Positions 52,529 through 62,061 of a stretch of DNA of 64,000 nucleotides are shown piece after piece. A model generated the notes under the pieces. That model did no database searches. It saw nothing but the letters and a program-made list of their open reading frames with translations, and was not told the DNA's origin. Each line of letters starts with the position of its first letter. Within the stretch, counting starts at the first letter, position 1. The position numbers and the translations under genes are program-made. Source of the stretch: Myxococcus stipitatus (GTDB lineage: Bacteria > Myxococcota > Myxococcia > Myxococcales > Myxococcaceae); NCBI RefSeq assembly GCF_038561935.1, contig NZ_CP102770.1, positions 7,130,001 to 7,194,000 on the forward strand. The letters run 5' to 3'.

Positions 52529-53341
52529 CTAGCGAGCCCGTCCGAGCCTGCGCTCCAGCACGTCCTTGCGACCACGGCTGACGCGCAGGCGCTGACCGGT
52601 GCTCAGCACCACCACCGTCTCCGTGGGTGAGTCATGGTGGAGCTCGCGAATGCGCTCCACGTTGACGATGGCCGAGCGGTGGATGCGCACGAACCGCTCG
52701 GCCTCCAGCTGGGACTCCAGCGCCGCGAGGCTCTCTCGCAGCACGTACTCCTTGTCGCCCACGTGCAGCGTGACGCAGTAGTCGTCGGCCGCGATCCAAT
52801 CGATGTCCGTCACCGGCACGAGCACCGAGCGCGTCCCCACCTTCACCAGCAGCCGGCCCAGCCCCGGCTCCACGGGTGTCTTCACGGCGTCCTGCACCGG
52901 CGCGGAGACGGGCCGGGCCGACGCGTCCGAGAGCAGCGCCGCGAGCTTCCGCCCCAGCTCCGCCGCCTCCTCCTGCCGCAGCCGTGAGCGCGCGCGGCTC
53001 AGGGCCTCGTCGAAGCGCTCGTCCGCGAAGGGCTTCACCAGATAGTCCACCGCATGCGCATCGAACGCGCGCACGGCGAAGGCGTCATACGCGGTGATGA
53101 AGATGACCGCGGGCATCCGGGCCACGCCCACCTCGCGGATGACCCCAAAGCCATCCAGCTCCGGCATCTGCACGTCGAGCAGCACCAGCTTCGGCTTCAG
53201 CGACGCGATGGCCTCCACCGCTTCGCGCCCGTCGCGGCACTCCCCACACACCACCATGTCCGTGTGACGGTCCAGGGCCTGCCGCAAGCCTCGCCGCGCC
53301 AACGGCTCGTCATCCACCAGGAGGACACTCAGCTCAGCCAC
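52529..53341 (-). CDS. LytTR-family response regulator
   Basis: 270 residues taking the GTG at 53341, which overlaps the kinase stop by 8 bp. Receiver domain with LLVDDEPLARRG and phosphoacceptor Asp in LVLLDVQMPELDG, then a LytTR DNA-binding domain with DIDWIAADDYCVTLHV and RFVRIHRSAIVN. Pairs with the LytS-type kinase upstream. The regulated genes are not evident. Confidence 0.9.
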   Translation of the reverse strand: MAELSVLLVDDEPLARRGLRQALDRHTDMVVCGECRDGREAVEAIASLKPKLVLLDVQMPELDGFGVIREVGVARMPAVIFITAYDAFAVRAFDAHAVDYLVKPFADERFDEALSRARSRLRQEEAAELGRKLAALLSDASARPVSAPVQDAVKTPVEPGLGRLLVKVGTRSVLVPVTDIDWIAADDYCVTLHVGDKEYVLRESLAALESQLEAERFVRIHRSAIVNVERIRELHHDSPTETVVVLSTGQRLRVSRGRKDVLERRLGRAR

Positions 53342-54479
53342 GCGCGCCTCCAGCCACGGGCGCCGCGACGAAGGGCTGGAGCGGAAGCAGGACGGTGGCC
53401 ACCGTGCCCACACCTTGCGACGGCGCGCCCACGCTCACGCGCCCCGCCTCGCCATAGAGCTGCGAGAGCCGCGCCCGCGTGTTCGACAGCCCGATGCCTG
53501 GGCTGCGCTCCACGTCGAAGCCCTCGGGGAGGCCGGGTCCATCGTCCTCCACCACCAGCTCCAGCGCGTCTCCCTTCCGCCGAGCACCGATGCGCAACCG
53601 GCCCGCCGCGGAGCGCGCGGAGACACCGTGGCGGATGGCGTTCTCCACCAGCGGCTGGAGCACCAGGTTCGGGACTCGCGCGTCGAGGAGCGCGTCATCC
53701 ACCTCCCACGTCACGCGCAGCCGGTCCTGGAAGCGCAGCTGCTGAATCTCCAGGTAGCGAGACAGCACGGAGACTTCGTCCCGCAAGGAGACCTCTTGCG
53801 TCGCGCCCTGCTGGAGCAGCCGGCGCAGGATGTCGCTCAACAGCACGAGCATCCTCGCGGCCGTGTCCGTCTCGTTCGCGCGCACCAGCACGACGATGGC
53901 GTTGAGCGTGTTGAACAAGAAGTGGGGATGGAGCTGGACCTGGAGGGCCAGGAGCCGGGCCTCCGCGAGCTCGACGGCTAGCGCCGCCGCCTGCCGCTCC
54001 TTCTCCCGCGCGCGCTCCTGCGAAGCCAGCGACTGCGCCACCGCCACCACCGCCGCGTACGTCATCGCCATCATGGGCATCCAGCCCACGGCGTAGCGCA
54101 GCACCATCGTCGAGAAGGACAGCGACCCGGCCGCCGCCAGGCCCGAGGAGAAGGCCTGCTGGCACAGCGAGTACACCAGGGCGAAGAGGCCCCCCACGCC
54201 CAGGCACGTCACGCCATGGCCCGCCCAGGCCTTCGCTCGGAAGGGTCTGCCCAAGGGCCAGCGCCGCACCAGGTGGAGCAGCAGCGGCGTGAGGGGGACC
54301 CACACGTACCAGGCCGGAAGCTGCGTCAGGACGGCGCGCCAGAACGGCATGGGCCGCTGCGCCGACAGGCTGAAGAAGTACGTTTCCACGCCGGAGAACA
54401 TCCCGGGAGCGGACCAGATGGCGGCCCACTTCAGCACTCGCCGCCACGGGCTGGACGGCGTCTGTTCCACGGGGCTCAC
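53334..54479 (-). CDS. LytS/YehU-type sensor histidine kinase
   Basis: 381 residues. About four membrane helices in the first ~150 residues, a short coiled coil, then the His_kinase domain with LHPHFLFNTLNA (phosphoacceptor His), LVENAIRHG (N-box), VVEDDGPGLP and GIGLSNTRARL (G boxes). Forms a two-component pair with the adjacent LytTR regulator, with which it overlaps. Divergent from the VOC gene. Confidence 0.9.
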   Translation of the reverse strand: MSPVEQTPSSPWRRVLKWAAIWSAPGMFSGVETYFFSLSAQRPMPFWRAVLTQLPAWYVWVPLTPLLLHLVRRWPLGRPFRAKAWAGHGVTCLGVGGLFALVYSLCQQAFSSGLAAAGSLSFSTMVLRYAVGWMPMMAMTYAAVVAVAQSLASQERAREKERQAAALAVELAEARLLALQVQLHPHFLFNTLNAIVVLVRANETDTAARMLVLLSDILRRLLQQGATQEVSLRDEVSVLSRYLEIQQLRFQDRLRVTWEVDDALLDARVPNLVLQPLVENAIRHGVSARSAAGRLRIGARRKGDALELVVEDDGPGLPEGFDVERSPGIGLSNTRARLSQLYGEAGRVSVGAPSQGVGTVATVLLPLQPFVAAPVAGGARG

Positions 54480-54618
54480 GAGGCCCTCAGTCTAGCGAAG
54501 TCTCACGGACTTCGACGTTCATTCCCGCCGCCGCCTCGGAGGGTCTGCGCGCGGGCAGGTGGCTTGCTTGCGCGCCTCGTCCCCGGTGCCCACTTGTCCA
54601 GGGAGGAGGTCACGACAC

Positions 54619-55083
54619 ATGGCCATTGGAAGAACGAAGGCGGTCCCCACCCTCGCGGTGACGGACCTGGGCGCGGCGCGAAGGTTCTACTCGGAGGTGC
54701 TGGGGTTCGAGGAACTTCACGACGTCGGGGAGGAAGAAGGCGCCGCCATGTACGAGGTGAGCGACGGGTCCTTCCTGCTGCTCTACGAGCGCTCGACGCC
54801 GTCCGGCTCCACCGCCACCTCCTGCGCGTTCGCCGTGGAGGACGTGGAGGCCACCGCCGATGCGCTGCGGCGCGCGGGCGTGAAGCTCGAGGACTACGAC
54901 ATTCCCGAGATGGGCATCCAGACGAAGAACGGCATCGCCACGATGGGCGACATCAAGTCCGCCTGGTTCAAGGACCCGTCCGGCAACATCCTCGCCATCG
55001 ACAACTCCCTCTCCCTGCTGGAGCGCCGAGGCCGCGAGTCACGCACGGGCGCGCCCCAGGAACAGGAAGGCCTGCATGCCTGA
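54619..55083 (+). CDS. VOC-family (glyoxalase-like) protein
   Basis: 154 residues from the ATG at 54619 with AGGAGG 9 nt upstream. Typical VOC features: VPTLAVTDLGAARRFYSEVLGFEE at the start (read as strand-helix-strand) and WFKDPSGNILAI at the end. Metal ligands of true glyoxalase I are not clearly conserved, so it may be a dioxygenase-like, resistance or binding protein. Ends with an extra ~20 polar residues. Confidence 0.8.
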   Translation: MAIGRTKAVPTLAVTDLGAARRFYSEVLGFEELHDVGEEEGAAMYEVSDGSFLLLYERSTPSGSTATSCAFAVEDVEATADALRRAGVKLEDYDIPEMGIQTKNGIATMGDIKSAWFKDPSGNILAIDNSLSLLERRGRESRTGAPQEQEGLHA

Positions 55084-55101
55084 GGCGCGACGGGGACGGC
55101 G

Positions 55102-56547
55102 CTAGGTCGGCAGCTTGATGCCCGACAGCCGCTGGTAGAGCGCCACCGCGAAGCCATCCGTCATGCCGGAGATGTAGTCCGTGACACACAGGAGTCGCTG
55201 GTACTTGGACAACCGCGCCAGCGCTCCGTCGATGTCCTCTCCACGCAGCGGCGCGTCCGAGCGCTGGAACAGTTCCAGGGGGAGGAGCTGCCGCAGCTTC
55301 TTCTCCTCGCGGTTCGGCGCGTCCGTCACCACCGCCGCCGCGAACATGTCCAGCAGGCCGCCCAGCGTCTTGAAGCCCGCGCTCTCGATTTGCAGCACGC
55401 GCTCGTTCTCGTAGCCGTGGCGCCGCGTGTGCTCCTTGATGACCTTCAGCGGCAGGCGGACATCGTCGCGCGCGGAGACGAGCGGCGTCTCCCACTCCCC
55501 TGCCTCCATCGCCTCCACGTGCTCCAGGAACACGCGCACCGACGCCTGGATGAGCACACCGATGGCCCTCGCGCGTGCCTGCGCCATGCGCGTCTCGGGG
55601 TGCGCCGGCGGAGGTCGCGCATCACTCTTCACCGGAGCGGGCAGCACCGCGTCCAGGAGCTCGCAGGCCTCCTTCGTGGGAATCAGCCCCAGCTTCGCGG
55701 AGTCCTCCAGGTCGATGACCGCGTAGCAGATGTCATCCGCCGCCTCGACGAGGAAGGCCAATGGATGCCGGGAGAAGACGCCCTCCTCGCGCTCCCGCAG
55801 CCCCGCGGCGCGATACGCCTCCAGCGCCAGCTCGCGGTCGTCCTGGAAGTAACCGAACTTCTTCTCCGACACGCGCGCCTTCTCCGACGCGCGCCCGCCC
55901 GGCAGCACCGAGGGCCGGGGGTACTTGCTCATCGCGCCCAGCGTCGCCGCCGTGTAGCGCAGACCGCCGCGCCGCTCGCGGGACTGGAGGCGGTTGAGGA
56001 TTCGGAAGCCCTGCGCGTTGCCCTCGAAGCTCTCCAGGTCCTTCCACTCCTCGCGAGACTTGAAGGGGCTCGAGCGCTCCGGCGTCCCGGGCGCCACGAG
56101 CCGCTGCTCCACCCAGTGCTGGATGGCCGCCTCGCCCGAGTGGCCGAAGGGCGGATTGCCGATGTCATGCGCCAGGCACGCCGCGGCGACGATGGTGCCC
56201 AGGTGCGAGGGCTCCACCTTCACGTCCTGCATCTTCAGCCCCCGGCCCGCGAGCTGACCCAGGGAGCGCCCCACACAGGACGCCTCGATGCTGTGCGTCA
56301 GCCGCGTGCGCGTGTAGTCGCTCGTCGACAGGGGGAAGACCTGCGTCTTGTCGTGCAGGCAACGAAACTCGCTGGAGAAGACGATGCGGTCGTAGTCCAC
56401 GTCGTACGGCGTGCGCTCATCCAGCGGCAGGTGCTCCTCCTGGACGGGAGGCCGCTCCACCAGCGCCTCCGCGGGCTTCAGGTCCGAGCCCACCCGGTGT
56501 CCCGAAAGAAACCGCCGCCACTGCTCCGTTCGACCGCTGCTACCCAC
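55102..56547 (-). CDS. dGTPase-like deoxynucleotide triphosphohydrolase
   Basis: 481 residues from the GTG at 56547, which has GAGG ~6 nt upstream. HD-domain motifs: TRLTHSIEAS (first His), CLAHDIGNPPFGHSGE (HD pair and neighbouring His) and LVEAADDICYAVIDLED (Asp). SSEFRCLHDKTQVFP and GNAQGFRILNRLQ match Dgt-type enzymes, which hydrolyse dGTP or other dNTPs to nucleoside and triphosphate. Nucleotide specificity is unknown. The frame continues upstream over the divergent OmpA gene's promoter and was not used. Confidence 0.87.
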   Translation of the reverse strand: MGSSGRTEQWRRFLSGHRVGSDLKPAEALVERPPVQEEHLPLDERTPYDVDYDRIVFSSEFRCLHDKTQVFPLSTSDYTRTRLTHSIEASCVGRSLGQLAGRGLKMQDVKVEPSHLGTIVAAACLAHDIGNPPFGHSGEAAIQHWVEQRLVAPGTPERSSPFKSREEWKDLESFEGNAQGFRILNRLQSRERRGGLRYTAATLGAMSKYPRPSVLPGGRASEKARVSEKKFGYFQDDRELALEAYRAAGLREREEGVFSRHPLAFLVEAADDICYAVIDLEDSAKLGLIPTKEACELLDAVLPAPVKSDARPPPAHPETRMAQARARAIGVLIQASVRVFLEHVEAMEAGEWETPLVSARDDVRLPLKVIKEHTRRHGYENERVLQIESAGFKTLGGLLDMFAAAVVTDAPNREEKKLRQLLPLELFQRSDAPLRGEDIDGALARLSKYQRLLCVTDYISGMTDGFAVALYQRLSGIKLPT

Positions 56548-56737
56548 GGCTGCCTCGCTGTCGCTTTCGTGGAAGGACTCCGGGCGAGCATGCTGCCCCC
56601 CTCGCACGCCGAGGCAAGTTTTCCCGGTCCATTGGAGTTCTGGCGCCTGGGGCGTCATGTGCCCCTGGACGGACGACGCGCCCCTGGGCAGCCTGCGGCC
56701 GGTTCCCATCTCCATCGGAACCCAAGGAGTCTCACGT

Positions 56738-57253
56738 ATGAAGCTCAAGGCGTTGTGCATCGCCGTGTCGCTGGTCGCTCTCCCGGGCGTGGCCGCCGCG
56801 CAGAGCCCCTTCGATTCCATCAAGAAGGCCGCGGGCGACGCGGGCAAGGCCTCCGTCGAGAAGCGCGTCAACACCAAGCTGACCGATGAGGCGAAGAAGA
56901 ACCAGTGCAGCTTCAAGACGGGCACCGCGGAGCTGGCCCCGGGCTGCGACGCGAAGCTCAAGAAGCTGGCCTCCGCGCTCATCGACGCCAAGAAGCAGCT
57001 CACCGCCGCGGGCGTGAAGAGCTACAAGTTCGAGGTCTCCGGCCACACCGACTCGACGGGTGACGCCGCCAAGAACAAGAAGCTCAGCGAGGAGCGCGCG
57101 GAGACCATCGTCAAGGAGCTGGTCTCGCGTGGCATCGAGCGCGGCGAAATCAACGCCGTGGGCTTCGGCGCCGAGCGCCCCCTGGTGAAGCCGGACAACA
57201 CCGAGGCCAAGAAGGCCAAGAATCGCCGGTACGAGCTCCAGGTCCGCCTGTAG
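56738..57253 (+). CDS. OmpA-family envelope protein
   Basis: 171 residues from the ATG at 56738 with AAGGAG upstream. Signal peptide (MKLKALCIAVSLVALPGVAAAQ), a ~40-residue charged helical spacer, then the OmpA peptidoglycan-binding domain with FEVSGHTDSTGDAAKN and LSEERAETIVKEL, ending RRYELQVRL. No beta-barrel, so it is periplasmic or peptidoglycan-bound. Ends 6 bp before the convergent GMC oxidoreductase stop. Confidence 0.88.
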   Translation: MKLKALCIAVSLVALPGVAAAQSPFDSIKKAAGDAGKASVEKRVNTKLTDEAKKNQCSFKTGTAELAPGCDAKLKKLASALIDAKKQLTAAGVKSYKFEVSGHTDSTGDAAKNKKLSEERAETIVKELVSRGIERGEINAVGFGAERPLVKPDNTEAKKAKNRRYELQVRL

Positions 57254-57259
57254 CCCGCG

Positions 57260-58888
57260 TCAGCGGTTCACCTGCTTCAAGGGCGCCATCTCACCGGATG
57301 GCGCCTCCTCGTCCACCTCCCGCGCGCGTGGGATGAACGCCATGGCGCGCTCGGCGAGCGCGGTGATGGTGAGCGAGGGATTGACGCCGGGGTTCGCGGA
57401 GACGGCCGAGCCGTCCACCACGTACAGGCCCTCGTAGCCGAAGACGCGGTGGCGATGGTCGATGACGCCCGTCTCCGCCGAGTCCCCCATGCAGCACCCT
57501 CCAAGGATGTGCGCCGTCGTGGGGATGCCCAGCACCGTCTCGCTCACCAACGTCATCGGGTAGCCGTCCAGCTTGTCCGAGACACGCCGGGCCAGGTCGA
57601 ATGCCTCGGGCATGTTGGCCGTGGGCGCGGGGCCTGCTTGCAGCCCGGTGACGAGTCCCTTGCGCAGCCCCGTGCTCAGCCCGCGCCCGCGCCGCATGCG
57701 CAGGTGGCCTTCCAGCGTGCGCATGTAGAGGAGCACCACGGAGCGCCGCGCGAAGTTCGGGACGAACCACGCCTTGAGGAAGCGCAGCGGGTGCCGCGCG
57801 AGCAGGCCCACGAGTCGGGCCACTCGAGAGAGCATCCTCGCGCCGCGCACCTGGGGCGCCATCAGCAACCGGAAGAACCCCGAGCCCGACGGATAACGCA
57901 CCGGCTCCAGGTGCGAGCGCTCGTCGGTGTGGAGGATGGAGCCGATGGCGATGCCCTTCGAGAGGTCCAGCTCCTTGCGCCCGCTGATGATGCCGATGAG
58001 CGCCTCGGAGTTGGTGCGCACGCCGTCCCCCAGGCGCTCCGACAGGCGGGGGAGTCCCTCCGGGTGCTCCTTGAGCCGCAGCAACAGGTCCAGGGTGCCC
58101 AGCACGCCCCCCGCGAAGATGACGTTGCGCGCGAGGAAGCGCCGCTTCCTCCGAGGCAGCCAGCCCGAGCCCTGACGCGCCTCCACCTCGTAGCCACCCC
58201 CTGGCAGCGGACGCACCCACGTCGCCTCGGTGTCGGCGTGCAGCGACAGGCCCCGCTTCTCCGCGAGGTAGAGGTAGTTGCGGTCCAGCGTGTTCTTCGC
58301 GCCGTGCCTGCAGCCCAACATGCAGCCGCCACAGGCGATGCAGCCGGTGCGGTCCGGCCCCTCCCCACCGAAGTAGGGGTCCTTCACGGTGACCCCCGGC
58401 TCGCCGAAGTACACGGCCACCGTCGTGGGCTGGAAGTCCGTCCGGCCCAGGTCCTGGCCCACCTGCTGGAGGACCCGGTCCGGCTCGGTGATGAGCGGAT
58501 TGACGGTGGCGCCCAGCATCCGCCTCGCGGTGAGGTAGTGCTCGGACAGCTCCTGCTTCCACGAAGCGAGGTGGCCCCAGGAGGGCGCCTCGAAGAAGTC
58601 GTCCTTCGGAACCGGCAGGGTGTTCGCGTAGACGAGCGAGCCTCCGCCCACGCCCACGCCCGACAACACGGTGACGTGCCGGAAGAACGTCATCTTGAAG
58701 AGCCCTCGCCAGCCAAGCCGGGGCATCCACATCCAGCGCTTCAGGTTCCAGTTCGTCTTCGGAAAGTCCGCGGCGCCCAGCCGCCGGCCCTTCTCCAGCA
58801 TCACCACGCGGTAGCCCTTCTCGGTCAACCGCAGCGCACTGGCACTCCCGCCAAAGCCCGAACCGATGATGAGCCAGTCGCAATCCAT
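57260..58888 (-). CDS. GMC oxidoreductase with Cys-rich cluster (cholesterol-oxidase-like)
   Basis: 542 residues from the ATG at 58888. FAD-binding GSGFGGSASALRL at the N-terminus, GVGVGGGSLVYAN, and the C-terminal GMC motif with HILGGCCMG and YVVDGSAVSANPGVNPSLTI. A ferredoxin-like cluster CIACGGCMLGC near residue 190 suggests an iron-sulfur centre, as in several cholesterol/steroid or alcohol oxidoreductases that pass electrons to an acceptor. Substrate is probably a sterol, sugar or alcohol (inference). Confidence 0.83.
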   Translation of the reverse strand: MDCDWLIIGSGFGGSASALRLTEKGYRVVMLEKGRRLGAADFPKTNWNLKRWMWMPRLGWRGLFKMTFFRHVTVLSGVGVGGGSLVYANTLPVPKDDFFEAPSWGHLASWKQELSEHYLTARRMLGATVNPLITEPDRVLQQVGQDLGRTDFQPTTVAVYFGEPGVTVKDPYFGGEGPDRTGCIACGGCMLGCRHGAKNTLDRNYLYLAEKRGLSLHADTEATWVRPLPGGGYEVEARQGSGWLPRRKRRFLARNVIFAGGVLGTLDLLLRLKEHPEGLPRLSERLGDGVRTNSEALIGIISGRKELDLSKGIAIGSILHTDERSHLEPVRYPSGSGFFRLLMAPQVRGARMLSRVARLVGLLARHPLRFLKAWFVPNFARRSVVLLYMRTLEGHLRMRRGRGLSTGLRKGLVTGLQAGPAPTANMPEAFDLARRVSDKLDGYPMTLVSETVLGIPTTAHILGGCCMGDSAETGVIDHRHRVFGYEGLYVVDGSAVSANPGVNPSLTITALAERAMAFIPRAREVDEEAPSGEMAPLKQVNR

Positions 58889-59112
58889 TCCGTGTCCGTC
58901 CTCGAACGTCCGCGCGCGCGTGGCGACCCCAGCGACTCGGGGAAGCTTATGCGAAACATCCGGGTGCTCCGCGCACCCTGCATGCACGCTCGGGCCTTCG
59001 CATGACGCCCGCCCGACAGGAGGGCAGGTGTGGCGCCCCTCGGGTTCGAGTCCTCGACACCTGTGAGTGGGCTTGCATCGTTGAGCGGCGGACAGGCTCG
59101 TGGCGCAAGGCA

Positions 59113-59147
59113 GAAGCCCGCCGGGGGCGGACCCCACGGCGGGCTTC
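59113..59147 (-). terminator. Terminator of the Arg-rich gene
   Basis: Perfect 11-bp arms GAAGCCCGCCG / CGGCGGGCTTC with a 13-nt loop, just past the stop of the gene at 59163-59651. Confidence 0.75.
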
Positions 59148-59162
59148 GGGCTCGACTCGGGC

Positions 59163-59651
59163 TCAGCGGCGCGACGCCGTCTTGCGCGTGCGGCGCATCG
59201 CGGGCATCCGCGTCGCGTACCGGCGGCTCGTGCGCGAGGCCACGCGCTTCGGACGGGACGTCCTGACGCTCCGCCGCGCGCGCGTCGTCCGGGTGCGCAT
59301 GCGCGATGACATGCGTGCCGAGGTCATGAGGGGCTTGCGGGCACTCGGCTTCCGCATGCGGTAGCCGCCCCCGGCCTTCTCATACTCGGACTTCAGGAGC
59401 TGTGCCTTGCGCGCGCTCCAGTGCCCCGCGCGCCCGCCGCGCGACCCCGCGAGCAGGCGCTTGCGGATGCGCTCCCGCATCGCCGGCCGCGTGTACCGGC
59501 TGCTGGCGGTGGCACGAGCCCCGGCCGTCACGCGGCGCCGGGACACGGCGACACGCCGAGGACGCGACACGCGCGTGCGAGAAACCATCCGCCTCCGACG
59601 AGGCATCATCCGGGTGCGCGACGTGGCGCGCGAGTTCTTCCTGGCAACCAT
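59163..59651 (-). CDS. Strongly basic Arg-rich protein
   Basis: 162 residues from the ATG at 59651 after a G-rich ribosome site. Arg and Ser/Thr make up most of the chain, with repeated RRR, SRT and RTR blocks; the only ordered-looking segment is WSARKAQLLKSEYEKAGGGYR in the middle (a conserved-looking helix). No Cys, no signal peptide. Composition suggests a nucleic-acid-binding, histone-like or spore-DNA-protecting protein, but no known family is recognised. Confidence 0.65.
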   Translation of the reverse strand: MVARKNSRATSRTRMMPRRRRMVSRTRVSRPRRVAVSRRRVTAGARATASSRYTRPAMRERIRKRLLAGSRGGRAGHWSARKAQLLKSEYEKAGGGYRMRKPSARKPLMTSARMSSRMRTRTTRARRSVRTSRPKRVASRTSRRYATRMPAMRRTRKTASRR

Positions 59652-59770
59652 CAAGTCCCCCCTCCCTGCAACAGGCCTGCTCGCCACAGGTGGGGACGGC
59701 CAAGGCACCACGCAATCGCCCCGCCCTCGCGCCTGCTTCCGGCGACAAGGGCCTGCCCCCTCCGCTGCCC

Positions 59771-59959
59771 TCACTTCGCTCCGGACTCGGCGGGACGGAA
59801 GAGCGCGCACGCCCGCACCGGCTGCGGCGGGTACTTCCCGGGCAACAGCGGGCACATGATGAACACCGACGTCCGCGTCTCGACATAACGCGGCGGCGCG
59901 GCACAGCGATGACACAGGCTCTCCGGGAACGGGAGTGACTCGGGCCGCGGCGTCGTCAT
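59771..59959 (-). CDS. Small Cys-pair protein with conserved KYPPQPV motif
   Basis: 62 residues from the ATG at 59959, preceded by GAGGGCACC. It contains LCHRCAAPPRYVETRTSVF, a further MCP Cys, then KYPPQPVRACALF. This spacing (CxxC ... C ... KYPPQPxxxC) recurs in small bacterial proteins of unknown function and probably forms a zinc ribbon. The size and clear ribosome site support a real gene. Confidence 0.7.
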   Translation of the reverse strand: MTTPRPESLPFPESLCHRCAAPPRYVETRTSVFIMCPLLPGKYPPQPVRACALFRPAESGAK

Positions 59960-60025
59960 GGTGCCCTCGATTGTAGACGCCTCCGGGCAGCACCGCCTGG
60001 ACATCTCTCACGAGAGACGGGGGGA

Positions 60026-60859
60026 CTACGGGCCGCTCGCCGGAGGGGGCGCTTCGCGAAGCCACTGGATGGCGGCCTGGACCACGTCCGCCGGGATGAA
60101 GTGGCCTCCGGAGAACTCGTGGTAGTGCACCGCGAAACCCGCCGAGCGCAGCTCCGCCACGATGCGCCGGCTGCTCCCCTCGACGGGGAGCACCAGGTCC
60201 TTGTCCCCATGCGCGACGAAGATGAGCGGCGCGCCCTGGGGCTCTTCCGCGTGAACGAACCCGGGCGCGAAGGCGAGGACGCGGGAGAACAAGTCTCCGT
60301 TGAGGATTCCCAGCGCCAATGCGTAGGACCCGCCCGCGGAGAACCCCGCCACGCTGATGCGCTCCCGCGCCACGAGGTGACGGGAGAAGACCTGGGCCAG
60401 CGCGCGGTCGATGAAGACCAGGTCCTCGCCGTGCTTCCCCATCTTGTCGTCCCACGTCAGCCCTCGTGAGTCGGGGATGAGCAGGAGGATGCCCTCGGAA
60501 TCCGCCAGCGCTTGCAGCGCTTGAAGCATCTGCCCCGCGTTGCCCCTGGAGCCGTGCAGCACCAGCATCAGCGGCGCGGGCTGGTCCGGTCGGTGGGACT
60601 TCGGCACGTACAGCAGGCCGTCGCGCGCTCCACCCAATCCCAGGGGATGTGCGCCCGGAGCCACGCGCGTGCCCGTCACCTGTCCGGGGCGTGCATCCAG
60701 GCGGCCCGAGGTGTCCACCTGCGGCGCGGGCGCGGCTTCACGGGTCACGACACAGCCCGCGAGGCTCAGCACCAGCCAGGAGGCCGTGAGAAGGCATCGC
60801 AGGACGGGGCGGACACTCGGGGGCTCGAGGCCCGAGTGAGGACCTGGGAAATGGCGCAT
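60026..60859 (-). CDS. Polyhydroxybutyrate-depolymerase-like esterase lipoprotein
   Basis: 277 residues. Lipobox LSLAGC near residue 36, then an alpha/beta-hydrolase domain with LVLHGSRGNAG (oxyanion loop), nucleophile GFSAGGSYA, and a C-terminal GDKDLVLPV (Asp) and SGGHFIPADV (His), a complete Ser-Asp-His triad. The compact size and LpqC-like pattern suggest a secreted carboxylesterase or feruloyl/PHB-type esterase. Substrate not known. Confidence 0.82.
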   Translation of the reverse strand: MRHFPGPHSGLEPPSVRPVLRCLLTASWLVLSLAGCVVTREAAPAPQVDTSGRLDARPGQVTGTRVAPGAHPLGLGGARDGLLYVPKSHRPDQPAPLMLVLHGSRGNAGQMLQALQALADSEGILLLIPDSRGLTWDDKMGKHGEDLVFIDRALAQVFSRHLVARERISVAGFSAGGSYALALGILNGDLFSRVLAFAPGFVHAEEPQGAPLIFVAHGDKDLVLPVEGSSRRIVAELRSAGFAVHYHEFSGGHFIPADVVQAAIQWLREAPPPASGP

Positions 60860-61178
60860 GAGCGGCTCCTCGTGGAAGCACCTCGTGATGGCGCATCATC
60901 CAACGCGGGGCAGGACTCGCATGCATCTGGTTGACGGCACGTGCCGATGCGCGAACCTCGACGCACCGCACCTTGCTGAATGCCTCGACTGGAACACCGA
61001 CGCATCAGTCGTCACGGACGACGAGGCATCGCGCGAGGCACCGAGAAACCAGGACCTCGGCTCCGAATCGCGCGTGGCCACCGCCGGACTCAACCATCCT
61101 GGGCGGCGGCGCTCCGCGCTCGTGCCCGCTGGCGAGGACACCCGGGAGCCCGAGTGCCTCGCCCCGCATAGCGTGCGT
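60860..61178. other. Intergenic region without identified gene
   Basis: About 320 bp between the PHB-depolymerase-like gene start and the stop of the upstream same-strand esterase gene. It should hold the promoter of the former; I see no gene or strong dyad. Confidence 0.5.
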
Positions 61179-62042
61179 CTACCGCCCGGCCTCGGCCACG
61201 GGCGGCAGCCACTTGCGCAGCACCGTCGGCGCGGATGACCGGTAGATGTTGTCGTGGCGCAGGTCCGGGCGGGGCTCGACCTCCCACTTCAACCCCGGAG
61301 GCGCACTCGCCTGGAGGACCTCGCGCAGCCGCGCCACGGCGGGGACGATGTCCTCCGTCTCGTTCGACGACGACACGAACAGCGACGCGCGCAGGTCCGC
61401 GCGGCTCGCGAGGCGCGCTCCCGCCTCACGCACCAACGCCTCCTCGTTCCACCAGAGGCTCGGGCTCAGCGCCAGGTACGTGCCGAACAGCTCCGGCTGG
61501 AGGAAGAAGGTCTCCATGATGAACAGCCCCGCGAGCGACTCGCCGATGATGGCCCGCTCGCCCGTCACGCGGAACCGCCTCTCCACCTCGGGAATCAGCT
61601 CCTCGCGGATGAAGTCCCGGAACGCCGCCGAGCCCCCCGCGCCAGGCACCCACTCCAAATCCCTGGGAACCGACGAGGGCCCCGTCATGTCGCGCTTGCG
61701 CACCGTGTTCTCGATGCCCACCACGAGCAACGGCCGGAGCTCTCCGGCGCGAATCGCCGCATCCACCGCGCTGGCGACATGCGGGAAGTCCTCCTGGAGC
61801 CCGCCGTCCGGCATGTAGAGCACCGGGAAGCGGGCCTCCTTCGCCGCGTCGTAGCCCGGAGGCAGGTACACGGTGAGGCGGCGCTCCTCCTTCAGCTTCG
61901 CGGACGCGAGCACGAAGACCTGATGCGCGGGCACCGGCTCGGCCGCGGCGGGAGGCGCGCTGCCCACCGTCGCACACCCCGCGACGAACACCCCCAACCC
62001 CACGCACACCATCGACTGCCACAGCCCAACGCGCTTGCGCAT
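61179..62042 (-). CDS. Enterochelin-esterase-like (Fes/IroE-type) lipoprotein
   Basis: 287 residues from the ATG at 62042. Lipobox FVAGC, then an esterase D-type alpha/beta hydrolase with LTVYLPPGYDA, FPVLYMPDGG, nucleophile GESLAGLF and a late RHDNIYR carrying the His. This family includes siderophore esterases and predicted acyl esterases; siderophore genes are not nearby, so a general secreted esterase is equally possible. It lies 19 bp downstream of xthA. Confidence 0.8.
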   Translation of the reverse strand: MRKRVGLWQSMVCVGLGVFVAGCATVGSAPPAAAEPVPAHQVFVLASAKLKEERRLTVYLPPGYDAAKEARFPVLYMPDGGLQEDFPHVASAVDAAIRAGELRPLLVVGIENTVRKRDMTGPSSVPRDLEWVPGAGGSAAFRDFIREELIPEVERRFRVTGERAIIGESLAGLFIMETFFLQPELFGTYLALSPSLWWNEEALVREAGARLASRADLRASLFVSSSNETEDIVPAVARLREVLQASAPPGLKWEVEPRPDLRHDNIYRSSAPTVLRKWLPPVAEAGR

Positions 62043-62061
62043 CACGGTCCGCCCTCCTCCG

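Noticed and set aside
59025-59063. tRNA T-arm-like sequence (GGGTTCGAGTCC) within a CAGGTGT/ACACCTG repeat
   Set aside because: T-stem pairing is poor and no D-arm or anticodon arm fits; a complete tRNA of ~75 nt cannot be built.
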